This document shows positions 10,601 through 22,278 of a DNA stretch of 64,000 bases, piece after piece. Within the stretch, counting starts at the first letter, position 1, and every line of letters begins with the position of its first letter. The DNA lies in NCBI RefSeq assembly GCF_914767665.1, contig NC_059501.1, forward strand, positions 38,850,501-38,914,500, written 5' to 3'. Source of the DNA: Harmonia axyridis. Its lineage: Eukaryota; Arthropoda; Insecta; Coleoptera; Coccinellidae. Position numbers and translations under genes: made by a program. A model generated the notes under the pieces. That model was given only the letters and a program-made list of their open reading frames with translations. It was not told where the DNA came from and did not search any database.

Positions 10601-12555
10601 TATCATATATCAGTGCTTTTTAGTGATACTGTATAATCAATTTTTTTGCAAATGATGAAAAGTTACCAAAATATTTTGTTTTCATTCGCTAATTAAAAAT
10701 ATTGAACGACTACAAGATTATTGTATGAAGAAATTATAATATGTAAAAGAAGAAATATCCCTTATTCGTTTTGAACTGAGCAGTGACGTATTGATGTTTC
10801 TACTTAAGTATCAAGAATGTCATATAAAATGAGAATTTACATCGTATTGTCCGCTTTATTTTATCTTTGCCAAGACAGCGTCATAAAAAAAGTTTGAAGA
10901 AATAAATTTGTCATGCTCTTGAAACTTTCACTTAGAATTTGATAGGCACTTCAGGGCATTGAAAAATTAACAACTTGTGAGGTCGATTGAAAACAGAAAA
11001 AATATTCAAGGTAATATGCATAAAAAAAACCGCACCAACTTTCGAATATGTAATTTATAATCGCATTCATGCTCGTACTAGAAGCCAAGGCATCATTCTC
11101 TCCTTACATCGTAGACTACATAATATAGGATACTCCCCAATAGGTCCATATATATATATATATGCATATATTTTTCCGGAAACACCCATAGCGAACTTGC
11201 ACTACTCTCGAACTTGCTTCAATTTCGACATTTCATATGCAGATTGCAACTGCAAAACTGCATTGTAATATCGAGAACCTATGAACCGAATGAAAGTAAT
11301 AACTTTTAGGGAAATGTGAAAAAGATTCACAACTTCACCGGTGTGCGAGGGCATACTTTAGCCAGAGAGTTTCCTTGAATCATTCGTATCCTAAGGGATG
11401 ACTTTTATGGGAAATAAAAATGGCACCATCAAGGAAATGTCTACTTTTAGCGAAATTCGTATCAAACCCTAGTTGAGGAAGCTTTCACAGTAGTACTTGA
11501 GGGAAATAAAAATTATAATACTCGCTCCCATCATTTACATGACCTATACCAGAATAAATTGAAAATTAATACAAATGAAGTGTGCATATCTTATATGGAG
11601 ACATGAAAACTGTGAACAGATGCTTTGAAATGAATGATAGGTTATAGTTATTTTCCTATCAAGTTTCCACTTTTCTACGTGCGACAAACGACGCGAAGCT
11701 TGTGGATGCATGTGAAAATAAGCCCTTTGCCTAAGGGTTGGAAACAACATTTTTCTACAGCCCTATAGAAACATATCAGAACAGAAATAAAAACTGGTCA
11801 TTTTTTCAATGATTTCAGTGTAAAAAACAATACAGTACAGTATGTACAGTAATAGAAAATGAAATATTTGCAAGGGTGCAGTTGGCACATAAATGAACGA
11901 TCGCTCAAAATCTCCTGTTTTCACCTCATTGCTTTCTTGTTTTTTTCTATATATTCTCCTCGATGATTCGATCAACAACAAATTATGAAAAAAGATCGAA
12001 ATTTCTTTGTGAATCATCAATTGGCAAAATTTAAGTAGGATGAAATATAAGGAATTTTTTTATGTAATTTATTTGAATTTTCCATAACTCAGATGTAAGA
12101 ATAAAATAGTGGTGTGTTCACTCATTTAATTTTATTTAAGATAATTCTGGCGACTTGGTCGACATAGGTCCCTTTCCTCCTTTTTTCCTAAAGGGGGCGC
12201 TATAAAATGAAATACATATATTAAATAAAACACAATGACGACGCGGAAGGTCTCATTTTTGATTGGCTTCCGGTTTCTGAGCCTAAATATGGCGGCTTTT
12301 TGTTTACATTCTCCGTTTACCTAATTTTTGGGATTTATTCAAGATGTGAGGCCCATTTTATTTTGTCACTGTAGTATTCTTCATTTGAATAAATTTGTTC
12401 TATATACAAATCTATCAAGGCCAATAATTTTAATTTCGACGAAGTGTCAGTTCAGTCGGGGTTAAGCCTCGTACAATTCGCCATTTTAATGGTCAATAAG
12501 AACGTATTGTCGTCACAGTGTTTTATTGAGTCACTGTTTTTGATCAATCAACGGC

Positions 12556-12753
12556 ATGATTTCAGAATTTAATTTGTTCAGTCAAGAGTTGATCGACTCT
12601 GATTTACCTAATCTCAAAACGACATGGACAGGACGTGAGCGCCATAAGAAACGATGCGGAAGCGGAAATCAAGTGAAAAAGACACAATACCATGAAAATT
12701 CAAGCAGGCTGGTCCCCTTAAAAGACGTCACTTTAGTCTTGAGGTTTTTTTAG
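12556..12753 (+). CDS. Unassigned small open frame
   Basis: 65 codons starting MISEFNLFSQELIDS with a basic middle (TGRERHKKRCGSG). I recognise no domain. It follows a relatively GC-rich, promoter-like block, which is the only reason to list it. It may equally be a chance frame. Confidence 0.12.
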   Translation: MISEFNLFSQELIDSDLPNLKTTWTGRERHKKRCGSGNQVKKTQYHENSSRLVPLKDVTLVLRFF

Positions 12754-13669
12754 AGTAAGTGTGCAACCAGAGTTTTAGACATCTCACTCAGATGATGCTT
12801 AAGCACGATCAATCGGATCAATGAAATTGTTACGGAAATATTGGGTTTCAAATATTTTTCATGAATTCTTGATGATTCTGATGATGTGATCAGCACGTTA
12901 TTTTGCACAAAGCTCGAAATTTTTATTTCATATGAGTAGAAACCCTTTACTCATGGAAAAATTGGATTTTACTGATGTTCTTTCTGAATTTCCTATAATC
13001 ATGGTTGTGAGATTAACCAGTTAAACATGAAATTTAGCACTATGTCTGAAATTGTAAATACACATTCAAATGCTTATTTTCCTCTCTATCAAATTCACAG
13101 TTTTGAAATGAACAGAAAAAAAAATTTGAACGAACGAAGGCGCTTGTTATATTAATTCCGAGATTAATTCTATAAACTACATATGTTGTGGTATTAGAGA
13201 TCTGAAACTTATCTGCAAATTTCTAGATCTTTCCATTCGAAAGTTGAGAGGTTAACGGTTCAGAATTGAATTTGTGGAGGATTCTTCAACAGCGGGTCGA
13301 ACCTTATCGTTTGAGACGATTCCTAGATAAATATGAAAAATACAAATATTGTGAGAGCGATCTATTCAGGTAACGAGCGCCGAAAAAGTACCATTATCAA
13401 TTTTGCAAATTGGTTGCTGATCCCGATACTTCATTGAATAGAGGGCTTATGTGCGCGAAAGTGCATTGGATATTATACCTTGGATAAAGGTTGTTCAAAT
13501 TGGTTGATCCAGTATGGCTCAACTGAGAGTGGTTCTTGAGTGTTAGGTTCAAAAAAGGCAGATAAGTTTAGTAAATGGTAAAATCCGACCAGCCTCAGCT
13601 ACATTCGGCTGTCAAATGACGATTTAAAGGACCCCGCCAAATTTCATGTTGATTACGTCCCCAGAACCT

Positions 13670-13740
13670 GAGATAATTCTAGAAGAATATCGAAAGTGAT
13701 AATTCTAGAGATAGAGATAATTCTAGAAGAATATCGAAAG
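13670..13740. repeat. Local direct duplication, 44-bp period
   Basis: A 27-base unit beginning GAGATAATTCTAGAAG occurs exactly at 13670-13696 and 13714-13740. Confidence 0.8.
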
Positions 13741-14948
13741 AATGATACCCAATATTTCTGGGATAACAGATCTGACCGAGTTGAATTTCAGTTTGTAACC
13801 GATAACAATGACGTCATAGAAAATCTCATGTCATCCTCGATGTCATGTTCATCAGGCGGTTGATTTTTCTCAATTTCACATTCACATTTGAGGTTTGTTT
13901 GAAAATTTCAGAATTGCTGGTTGAGTATCTCCGACTCCGACAGTTAAAAGGGTTTCCGCTTCGTGAGTAGAGTTGTTCCATGATTTTATGACTTTCTTTT
14001 TTTTCCCAGGAAAACATAATCTTCTCAGGTACAACTGGATCTTCGATTTTTATTTGCCTACTACCTACATTTCATTATGAAAACGATATTTTTGCTCATG
14101 TAGAATTGTGGTTTTATATTTCTATTCTAAATATAGTTGAATTTCCATCTATAGAAGTGGGACTTTAATGATTTTGAGAATTTCTTTTCGGTCATGAAAA
14201 TTGGATGAATTCGAAATCGTACTATCAATGAATTGGTATGAAAATGATTTCTTAGCGTCGTATATCATATTCTTTGTAGATACTCGTACATGAATAATTT
14301 CAAGTTTCAAACCAACACCGAAGTTATTTTCAAAAGGGAAGATTAATAGATCCACACATTTCAAAAGTCTTTCAATCAATAAGCACAAGAAAATTTCAAG
14401 TTTCATAGTTCGATGTGAGAATCTTTGTAGGATTCATATATCTAGTCTGGAGGGGGGAAGTGCTAACATTCAAGAAAAAGTACAGTGAAGAATGAAGTCT
14501 GATAAAAAATGAATCTGAAATAATGAAGTTTTTTCGCTTCGAAAAATTCAAAGTAAAACACCAACAAAGGCAAGACCTTCGATATTCACACAAAGGGCCC
14601 AACCAAAGCTACATTGTGATCAAGTTATCATTGGTTGAAATGCAATATTTTTCTCTCACGTGTTAGAGTCAATGATCTGTACTGCACGATCGCACAAAGG
14701 CACATCTATGTATTTATTAGATCATTTGAAATAACGATAATTTATTATTATCTATTCCTACATGATACAGTTATAGAATTCGATTTCATGCAACAACATT
14801 CCCTATCAAGAAATAAAAAGCTTGCCAAAATAAAGATATTCCTTCAAAAAAAAAATGTCCTTTCCATCAATGTTTTATTGATGATAATTGAAATTTTCGA
14901 CAAATTTTAATGTGTTCTAAGTAGGAATACAGATGTAATCGTATAAAT

Positions 14949-15363
14949 ATTCTTTCTCTAATTCTGTGGTTATTCCGTTCATTCTTCCACATCTTGTAGA
15001 ACAAAATCGTGCGAGAATATATCAGAAACGCATAGTTTTCATGGTTATATTTTATTATTCTATGTTGGTACTCCGAACTTTCCGCCACGGCTTTATCTGT
15101 CAATTCATCAATTTGCCTTAAAGAAATCAGTTCTGCCAACCAACATTTTTCAATACAAAAATCACTAAATTATATTTATGGAAATATTTCATTAATTTCA
15201 TTGAAAATGCAATGAATTAGAGAAAATAATGTATAATACTCGTACAGAAGGCTCATTCTACCACTCGTTCATTCCAAAACTCGCCACTTCGTGGCTCGTT
15301 TTTGAATTTTGAACTCGTAGAAGAATATCAATGCCTTCTGCACTTGTATTATAAATAACTATT
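14949..15363 (-). mobile_element. Composite repeat, copy B
   Basis: Two linked parts. 14949-15224 starts TTTCTCTAATTCTGTGG and carries a ~60-codon open minus-strand stretch (SLRQIDELTDKAVAESSEYQ) with no ATG in frame. 15225-15363 is a 139-bp inverted-repeat element with ends AATAATGTATAATACTCG and CTTGTATTATAAATAACTATT-like, matching the shared terminal consensus of the hyperpalindromic group. The same pair recurs at 19514-19884, 21867-22278 and, reversed, 62641-63045. Confidence 0.75.
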
Positions 15364-15439
15364 CTCTTTGAAATCCCTGATGCAACTTAATGTGTTCTTC
15401 ATCCCAAATATGATCGAACAGCCTTTTTCATTTGAACTT

Positions 15440-15850
15440 GCTCTCTTATCCTCCACACTCTATCCCTTTAGGGTTATATCACACACAAGTATAGACGATA
15501 AAAGGATAAATAAAAAGCCATCTTAGCAATATCTCTGCTGAAGATTTGTCGATGAATTGATGTAGATAACTTCTCACACAGATCGTCGATATGCGTTTGT
15601 CAACTCAAACCAGTTTTAGATTCCAATCCCAAGTATCTAATTGACGTCGTCGCTGTCAATTCATTACTGAAAATGATTCTTTGTGTTTTTGACGGATCCA
15701 TGTGGAAACCATTTTATGAAAACTGATTTTTGGGTTTTAATCTCTGCGGTGCTACCTCCTGCAAATTATCTCCGAATTTGAACTGTCTAAGAATGATGCA
15801 TCTTCTGCGATTTATCATTTTTTGCAACATACATTGTTTCAAATATTCCC
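15440..15850 (-). pseudogene. LINE reverse transcriptase fossil
   Basis: On the minus strand: AEDASFLDSSNS (decayed catalytic YADD box, about 15830-15795), NGFHMDPSKTQRIIFSN (motif D), SIRYLGLESKTGLS (motif E), then THIDDLCEKLSTSIH and FSRDIAKMAFY. This is the order and spacing of a CR1/jockey-group RT. Frameshifts and stops (15760-15720) break it. It lacks everything before the catalytic box. Confidence 0.7.
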
Positions 15851-16400
15851 AATTCAATGATTTACTGCTGAAAATTACTTTCTGTCGGGAATAAGTAATT
15901 ATCTTCATTATGCGTGCACCGCTGCACGAGCAGATGATGCGAAAATTGGAGCCATACCATAGTAGGCTTAATTATTGAACAACTTAGGAAGAACCCTGAG
16001 AGATAGGGACATATGACTATCAAAGAAATTCTGTTCTTAAAGTGATAGACCTCTCTAGGCTAGATGAAAATTCGACTAATCACAATAGGAAGACAAAACC
16101 ACACTTATGCATGAGCAAAACTATCGTTTGCATACTGAAATGCAGTAGAAAAATAAAAATCGAAGATCCTGTCGTACCTGAGAGGATTATGTTTTCCACT
16201 CCCGAGAAAAAGGACAGTCGTGAAGTGAAATCATGGGACAACTCTGTTCGCGGAGCGTAAACCCTCATAACTGTCAGGGATACCCATCCAGAAATTCTGG
16301 AATTCTCAAACAAACCTCAAATGTGTACGTGAAACAGATAAAAATTCATCCGTCTGGCACAGCACCGAACATTCAAGAGGGTTCATTTTAAAAGGGTTGT
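15851..16400. other. Unassigned DNA upstream of the candidate exon
   Basis: Nothing assigned. Overlapping opposite frames at 16042-16313 look accidental. Confidence 0.4.
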
Positions 16401-16419
16401 CGAAAAGAGAACCAAGAGA

Positions 16420-16793
16420 ATTTCAGACCTGCAAACCTGCAATATACAAGCGCAGGATGAGAGAGCACAGAAAGGTGCGCGATAGAACCGCGTTGGAGTC
16501 AGTGTTATTCTGAAACTCGCGCGTTATGCTCTGGCTGCCGGTTCCGCTCGCTCCAGAAGACCGCGAGCCTCTCGGATCGTAGCTAATTAGACGATATCTA
16601 ATCGATGAAGATCTACTTATTGGTGATATCGATTTGATTGATTGTGCCACCCATTATTCTAACTGATTTCGGGACTGTCACTCTTGTTGTATATTGTTCT
16701 TCAGTTTTTAACAGTTTGTTAGTGTTGATTACTTCTTGTGTACTGTTTCTTACTTAGTGATGTTGTGGTATTGAAGATGTATATTGTGTTGAA
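16420..16793 (+). promoter_or_regulatory. Putative promoter and 5' leader with two uORFs
   Basis: 16430-16600 is clearly richer in G, C and CpG than its surroundings and contains TCAGTG at 16499-16504, a fit to the arthropod initiator. A second TCAGTTT lies near 16702. Downstream are two tiny upstream frames: 16760-16774 (four codons) and 16777-16797 (six codons). The latter stops in TGA overlapping the candidate start ATG (ATGA at 16794-16797). This arrangement could damp translation of the main frame. All of it is inference from sequence. Confidence 0.3.
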
Positions 16794-16914
16794 ATGAGTG
16801 TTTACATGGGTGTTTTGAATGTTATTTTTGTCACACTACTGGTTGTGCCTGGTGGTCTGTCAACCTTGAAAGCAATTGACGATGGAGCATCGCCTAACGA
16901 GTTAGATAAACCAA
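16794..16914 (+). CDS. Candidate first coding exon of a secreted or membrane protein
   Basis: The ATG at 16794 opens MSVYMGVLNVIFVTLLVVPG, a good signal peptide with a short start, a hydrophobic core of about 12 residues and small residues (GGLSTLKA) for cleavage near residues 24-27. It continues IDDGASPNELDKP and meets a strong splice donor, CAA|GTAAGT, at 16915. The exon would end in phase 1, the common phase after a signal-peptide exon in modular extracellular proteins. Unspliced, the frame runs on to a stop at 17004-17006. The next exon is not identified in the window, so a long, transposon-filled first intron is implied. I do not recognise the family. It is the best host-gene candidate here, but could be chance. 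Confidence 0.35.
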
Positions 16915-17006
16915 GTAAGTTGCGAAAAACTCCAGATCAAGTTTTTGGTGAACATGCGGAAAATCTCAAAAAGTTTTTGAATTTTCTTGGACAACTAACA
17001 AAATAA

Positions 17007-18114
17007 GAAATCAACTACTGACAGATTCATCAAGTTATCGCAACAATAACTTTTGAGTCACTTCAATAGTCGAATAGTTCTTCTTGAAGTAGTACCGGTA
17101 CCTACAATGAAATTGACTTCAGTACTCGCCGCAAATACTTTTTTATCTATTCTATCGTTTGGTAACAGTTACCTCGAAGTGTCATTCGAAAAAAAAATTG
17201 ATGCGATGGTTGATTGAAGCGATTCTTTAATTTTTATTTCGAACCAATTTTGTATATTTTGACGAATCATGTAACATTGTGTGTATTAGCACAAGAAATG
17301 TCATCTGTAATGGGAAATTGAAAACAAATTTTTTCTAATTGTTAAAATTTCAAAATATATACAGATAAATATCAAAAAAATCTAATGACAGATGAACGTC
17401 CCGTGAATATAGCTGAAAAGTGCTTTTGAGCGGACTTCTCAAATACTCTGAATTAATTTCTTGTACTTTCTTCGAACAATATATTATAGCACTCGCTGGA
17501 ATAAAACTCTACATAGCAATTCAAAGTAATAAAACGGCATATAAAAATCATCGGCCGATAAATAGAGGGTTAAAAACGAAAACTTTTCTGTACTCGATTA
17601 TGTACCAAACTACTTCTGATGAGATTCAAATACGAGGAAAAAGTCAAATCTTATAGTAGTGAGAGACCGATATTGTCAAGCATTAACTGATTTCGGTTCT
17701 GACGTTTTGGTAGAAATATCTCACCGAGATATACCTGTTTTATATCCGGAAGAACCTACCTTGTTAATCTATACGTCCTTGAACAGTTCCTACACATTTT
17801 TTATAATGAATGTTTTATTTCACAATAACTCAAAAATTCACGGGTACAGTCACATCATTGCCAAAAATTGAATTGTATTTATCAATAGTTAAACTTAACA
17901 TCATTACGTTTGACTTCTCATCAACGACATTAATTAAAATGAAGTTGACGATACTTCACCATTATAAGATCTACGGGTATTTTTATAATATGCAATTCAG
18001 TCAAAACTTTCATATCACCGAACTTGCTTTCATTATTGAATTGCTTAAACTTATAGCCGATTTTCACAGATTTTCAATCGGTTTATGATTTATTTATTGA
18101 TTTGCAAAATATTG
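17007..18114. other. Unassigned DNA
   Basis: No gene or repeat recognised. Would be intron 1 if the exon at 16794 is real. Confidence 0.4.
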
Positions 18115-18116
18115 TA

Positions 18117-18339
18117 ACGGGCGTTCATTTGAATTGGTGGTCAAGAGTGCTGTGGAGAAATTCGAGTTGATTTTCTGTGACAACGAGTAGCGCTTAGCTT
18201 GTACCATATCATTAACATTTGTTTACATACTTCGAATCTGGGAGGAAAATGGTACAAGCTAATCGCTACTCACACCCACAGAAAATCAACTCTTATTTCT
18301 CCACAGCACTCTTAACCACGAATTTTAATGAATGCTCGT
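18117..18339. mobile_element. MITE with 93-bp terminal inverted repeats
   Basis: Arms 18115-18207 and 18249-18341 are inverted copies with scattered mismatches, starting TAACGGGCGTTCATT and ending AATGAATGCTCGTTA, with a 41-bp loop. The outermost TA on each side may be the target duplication, giving ACGGGCGTTC ends. Superfamily not assigned. Confidence 0.85.
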
Positions 18340-18341
18340 TA

Positions 18342-18689
18342 TATCCAAAAATGATATGAAATAAAGAAATCGTTTAATCATGACAATCATCACGATAAGA
18401 TTTTACCGGAAACTGCTATCAAGATATTAGATTCTTCAGTTTTGTTGTTCCCCAAAGTTTCAAGAAAAATGTGAAAACCGACAAAGTTGGAATCGTGAAA
18501 ATAGTCATAAAGATAGAGAGTAAAGTTTGACAGTCGTTCGCATTTATTTTGTTCACTCCGTTGTTTTATATCACAATATAACAACGGCTACAAAAACGAA
18601 TTTGTGATATTTGAATTATTAAGGACGACATAAAGACATTTTATACTTGATAATAAGTGCCATTTTGAATAATACAAACTTTATGCTTT
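18342..18689. other. Unassigned spacer
   Basis: Nothing recognised. Confidence 0.4.
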
Positions 18690-18860
18690 AAACTGAAGAA
18701 CTTTCTCCTCTATATGTTCCCAATAAAAAAAAATCGCACATATTAAGGTTGTGACACTGAGGGGAACAAGGGCAAGGCACATATCCATATCTTGAAATCA
18801 CATGACCTAGAAACGAGTCCTGGAGAAATTTCATCGAAATTCTCGCTGTGTTTAAAAAAA
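18690..18860 (-). pseudogene. Tc1/mariner transposase fragment
   Basis: Minus strand reads NTARISMKFLQDSFLGHVIS, then RYGYVP, then LNMCDFFLLGT. This corresponds to the HTAR...FPGHVISRFGDVPW...SPDLNMCDFFLWG region of DUF4817-type transposases, but Asp of SPDL is lost (SPQCHNL). Only about 55 residues remain. No ends are identified. Confidence 0.6.
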
Positions 18861-19513
18861 CACTTGATGCTTTACCGTCCATTCCTTTATTGTTACTGAG
18901 ATATCTAGATGGCCATTCCTGGGATGGTGAATAACATTCCTCCCCCATTTTCCCAGCGACTCACTTGGCTGACTGGCTGAGTAAAGCCTCATCACAACGT
19001 GAAGGCTTATCGTTAACATTTTCCAAAGTACTGAACATAGGACGTAGAAAATTATAATGAAGAAAAACATTTAAATTACAGATGTACCTAGCTTTAAGTG
19101 TAATAGATATTACTCAAAATTATCATCAAAAGGAATTATAATAATTGCGTTCCACTTTGAACTCCTTCAGAACATTAGAAAGAGCACAAAATAACTAACT
19201 GAAGATTCGTTTAAGGTATTCGATTCATCCCTTGAAACGGAGGAGCTTCCGAGAAATTTACCGAAGTTTCTGAACTTTGTCACGATTCCTAAAGAACTTC
19301 AGATCGGGTGATCATTTGTCTCATCTACGAGAGGATAGGTGAAAGAGAAGTTAGTTTTCACGTAATAGCGCAGCTATTTATAGACTACTGCTATGTTATT
19401 ATTAGTTCAGCGGATAATTTATTCACAAAAAAATTCAATCAATAATATCAACATACTGCTTCTATTGTCTCTGATTATATCCATAAATAATGATTTAATA
19501 CCGAATTAAATTG
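18861..19513. other. Unassigned spacer
   Basis: Nothing recognised. Confidence 0.4.
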
Positions 19514-19884
19514 TTTCTCTAATCCTGTGGATATTCCGTTCATTCTTCCATATCTTGTAGAACAAAATCGTGCGAGAATATATCAGAAACGCATTGTTTT
19601 CATGGCTATATTTTATTATTCTATGTTGGTACTCCGAACTTTCCGCCACATCTTTATCTGTCAATTCATCAATTTGCCTTAAGGAAATCAGTTCTGTCAA
19701 CCAACATTTTTCAATGCAAAAATCACTAAAATATATTTATGGAAATATTTCATTAATTTCAATGAAAATGCAATGAATTAGAGAAAATAATGTATAATAC
19801 TCGTACAGAAGGTTCATTCTACCACTCGTTCATTCCAAAACAAGAATATCAATGCCTTCTGCACTTGTATTATAAATAACTATT
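19514..19884 (-). mobile_element. Composite repeat, copy C (core deleted)
   Basis: Same two parts as copy B, same orientation. The open stretch persists with changes (AVAES to DVAES, KMWK to KIWK). The palindromic centre between TCCAAAAC and AAGAATATC has lost about 45 bp relative to B and E. Ends in ATAAATAACTATT. Confidence 0.75.
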
Positions 19885-20285
19885 CCAATTCAGAATTATA
19901 GTCTCCAGAATAAGAAGCAATATAATAGCTATTCTTCAACTAGTTCAAAATTCAAAATTTGATAGAACTAGTGTTAAAGAAAGAGCCTCCTGTACAAGTA
20001 CATGATTTTCTCAAATTCACTGATTTTTTATTGAAATTAATAGAGAAATATCCATAAATATCGTTTACTGTTTTTTGCATTGAAAAATTTGGGTTTGCGG
20101 AAGAGTTTGCCGTATCACAAATTTGACAGATAATAGATTAATCCGTGGCAGGAGAGTTCCGAGTACCAACATAACATATAACCGTTAAACTGTAGGAATC
20201 TGAGATATTCTCGCATGATTTTGTTCTACAAGATGTGACAGCATGAACGGATTAGCCTCTGAATTGTTATATAGTTCCAAAGATT
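19885..20285 (+). repeat. Diverged composite-repeat copy, opposite orientation
   Basis: Shares with copies B, C, E the words AGTTCCGAGTACCAACATAA, TTTTGTTCTACAAGATGTG and GAGAAATATCCATAAATATC, but with many changes and an eroded left end. Lies back to back with copy C, so the two form a loose inverted pair. Confidence 0.6.
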
Positions 20286-21459
20286 CTCACTTTCTCATTA
20301 TCTTCCAGAAAGTTCAAGTTGTCTCTTTATTTTAGGAACTTAACGAGAACCTGCTCTGTTCTATTTCTTGTTTTGTGATTAGGACTGTAAGGTGAAAAAT
20401 AATGAGGAGAATCTCGGTGTCAAGGTCGAAATTTCAATGTCAATATTCTTCATTTGAGTTTCGAGAGTCAGCGTTTAGGTACTTGCCTTCCGGCAAAAAT
20501 ACTCTAAATCTATTTCTAATTCGATTTATTAGCATAAGACATGTTTGATTTATACACTAGTAAACACATTCATAATTCTCATTCATAATAACTCTTTTAT
20601 TGTTTCCGTAAGTATTGTTTCCTAAATAATTGGAAAAATACCCATCCTATCGAACTGAAATAAGAATATCATTTGAAACACATTTTCATGCCAATTATAT
20701 CCGTCTGATTTCACTGGAATTTTGTGTGTAGGTATGTAGAGTTCATCGATCAGCCAATCAAAAAATCACCTATATAAGGAAAAAAAAAACGAAATTCTAT
20801 GAAAATAAGATATAAGAATCTTTCGTAGAACGGTTGACTTGTTTCCTCTCTTTTTTCGATATGCCAGAAGATATTACAAGAAGGACATTTTATTTTCAAA
20901 ACATTTGTAAATTTCAATATGCAATATTTCGATATGCAAGATGATACAAGGCACAATTTTCGTGAAGGTATAATGATCTTGTCAAGAACACACAGCGTTT
21001 ATTGTCAAAACATTTGTATATTTCAATTAAAATAAAGGCACACATCTATTGAGTGAAGATCAAATCTCCTGAACATGCATTAATCACTTTAAAGTTTTTT
21101 TCCACAGATATTTTGAAAACAGTGGTAAATGACATTGTGTATGTTTTCTTGTCATATCACTTCGAAAGTTAATCGAGTAATTGTATGCACACAAATTTAA
21201 GGGAAAAACATTTTGGAATTCGGCAGGACCTGGTTCACACAGAATGAATCTTGTAGTGAATTCATTAAAGGGTGAAGTGAAGTCCTACTATTAAATACGA
21301 AGGAAATTCAATTTCTCCAATACAAAAATAATACAATTCAAATAAATAATCTTTATTTTGTGTTTAAATTTCTCAAATGATTTTTTCCATATGTAATTTC
21401 ATATTTCGAGATGAAATAGTGAATATTAAACAGACATATAAATTTCGCAGTGTTTTGAA
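20286..21459. other. Unassigned DNA
   Basis: No gene or repeat recognised. Confidence 0.4.
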
Positions 21460-21858
21460 AAAATTATTTTTCGGCAACCGTCCGGGAAGTGCTCACTTCC
21501 CGGACGCTTTTTCTCTGAGAAAGTAGCATTTCCCGGCCTAGTCCGGAAAGTACGTACTTCCCGGACTAGGCCGGAAAAGAATCATAGAATCCATAGCAAT
21601 CGAGATAACGGCTGACAGTTCATTTAAAATTAGTTGTCAAAAATTTGCATGTTTTTTTACCGCAATCGCAATAAAATATGGAAAGCAGCAGCGATAGTGT
21701 TATTTTACATGGTTGCCGAAAAAATATTTTACGCAACACGCCCGAAAATGGTTTTTTTGGACTCACAGACTTCCAGGACTCGCTTACGCTCGTCCTGGAA
21801 TTTTGTCTATTCGTCCAAAAAAACCCTATTTTCCGGACTTGTTACGTAAATTACTATT
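21460..21858 (+). mobile_element. Hyperpalindromic non-autonomous element, copy D
   Basis: Left end AAAATTATTTTTCGGCAAC, right end GTTACGTAAATTACTATT, matching the group's terminal consensus. Inside are a 28-bp palindrome (21479-21506, CGTCCGGGAAGTG then its complement), a 42-bp palindrome (21533-21574, CCGGCCTAGTCCGG...), and TTCCAGGAC...GTCCTGGAA (about 21769-21798). These are CpG-rich islands in AT-rich DNA. A frame at 21678 (MESSSDSVILHG...) may be the remnant of a transposase start, unproven. Confidence 0.75.
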
Positions 21859-21866
21859 GTATTTAC

Positions 21867-22278
21867 TTTTCTCTAATTCTGTGGTTTTTCCGTTCATTCT
21901 TCCACATCTTGTAGAACAAAATCGTGCGAGAATATATCAGAAACGCACAGTTTTCATGGTTATATTTTATTATTCTATATTGGTACTCCGAACTTTCCGC
22001 CACGGCTTTATCTGTCAATTCATCAATTTGCCTTAAAGAAATTAGTTCTGCCAACCAACATTTTTCAATGCAAAAATCACTAAATTATATTTATGGAAAT
22101 ATTTCATTAATTTCAACGAAAATGCAATGAATTAGAGAAAATAATGTATAATACTCGTACAGAAGGCTCATTCTACCACTCGTTCATTCCAAAACTCGCC
22201 ACTTCGTGGCTCGTTTTTGAATTCTGAACTCGTGGAAGAATATCAATGCCTTCTGCACTTGTATTATAAATAACTATT
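21867..22278 (-). mobile_element. Composite repeat, copy E
   Basis: Nearly identical to copy B in both parts, starting only about 10 bp after copy D ends. The palindromic centre CACTCGTTCATTCC...AACTCGTGG is intact. Open minus-strand stretch retained (ESSEYQYRIIKYNHENCAF). Confidence 0.8.

Larger units (their letters stand above)
10601..14948. other. Long stretch without recognised genes
   Basis: A TA/CA microsatellite lies at 11148-11171. A slightly GC-richer block at 12170-12330 contains GGGGGCGCTATAAAATG, followed by an ATG frame at 12556-12753 (65 codons, charged, no family match). A 27-base direct repeat is at 13670. I see no supported exon. Confidence 0.45.

Noticed and set aside
10987..11268. 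93-codon plus-strand frame
   Set aside because: Runs through a TA microsatellite (YIYIYAYIF) and has no family resemblance.
21713..22036. 107-codon frame spanning copies D and E
   Set aside because: It crosses the boundary of two separate repeats, so it cannot be an evolved gene.
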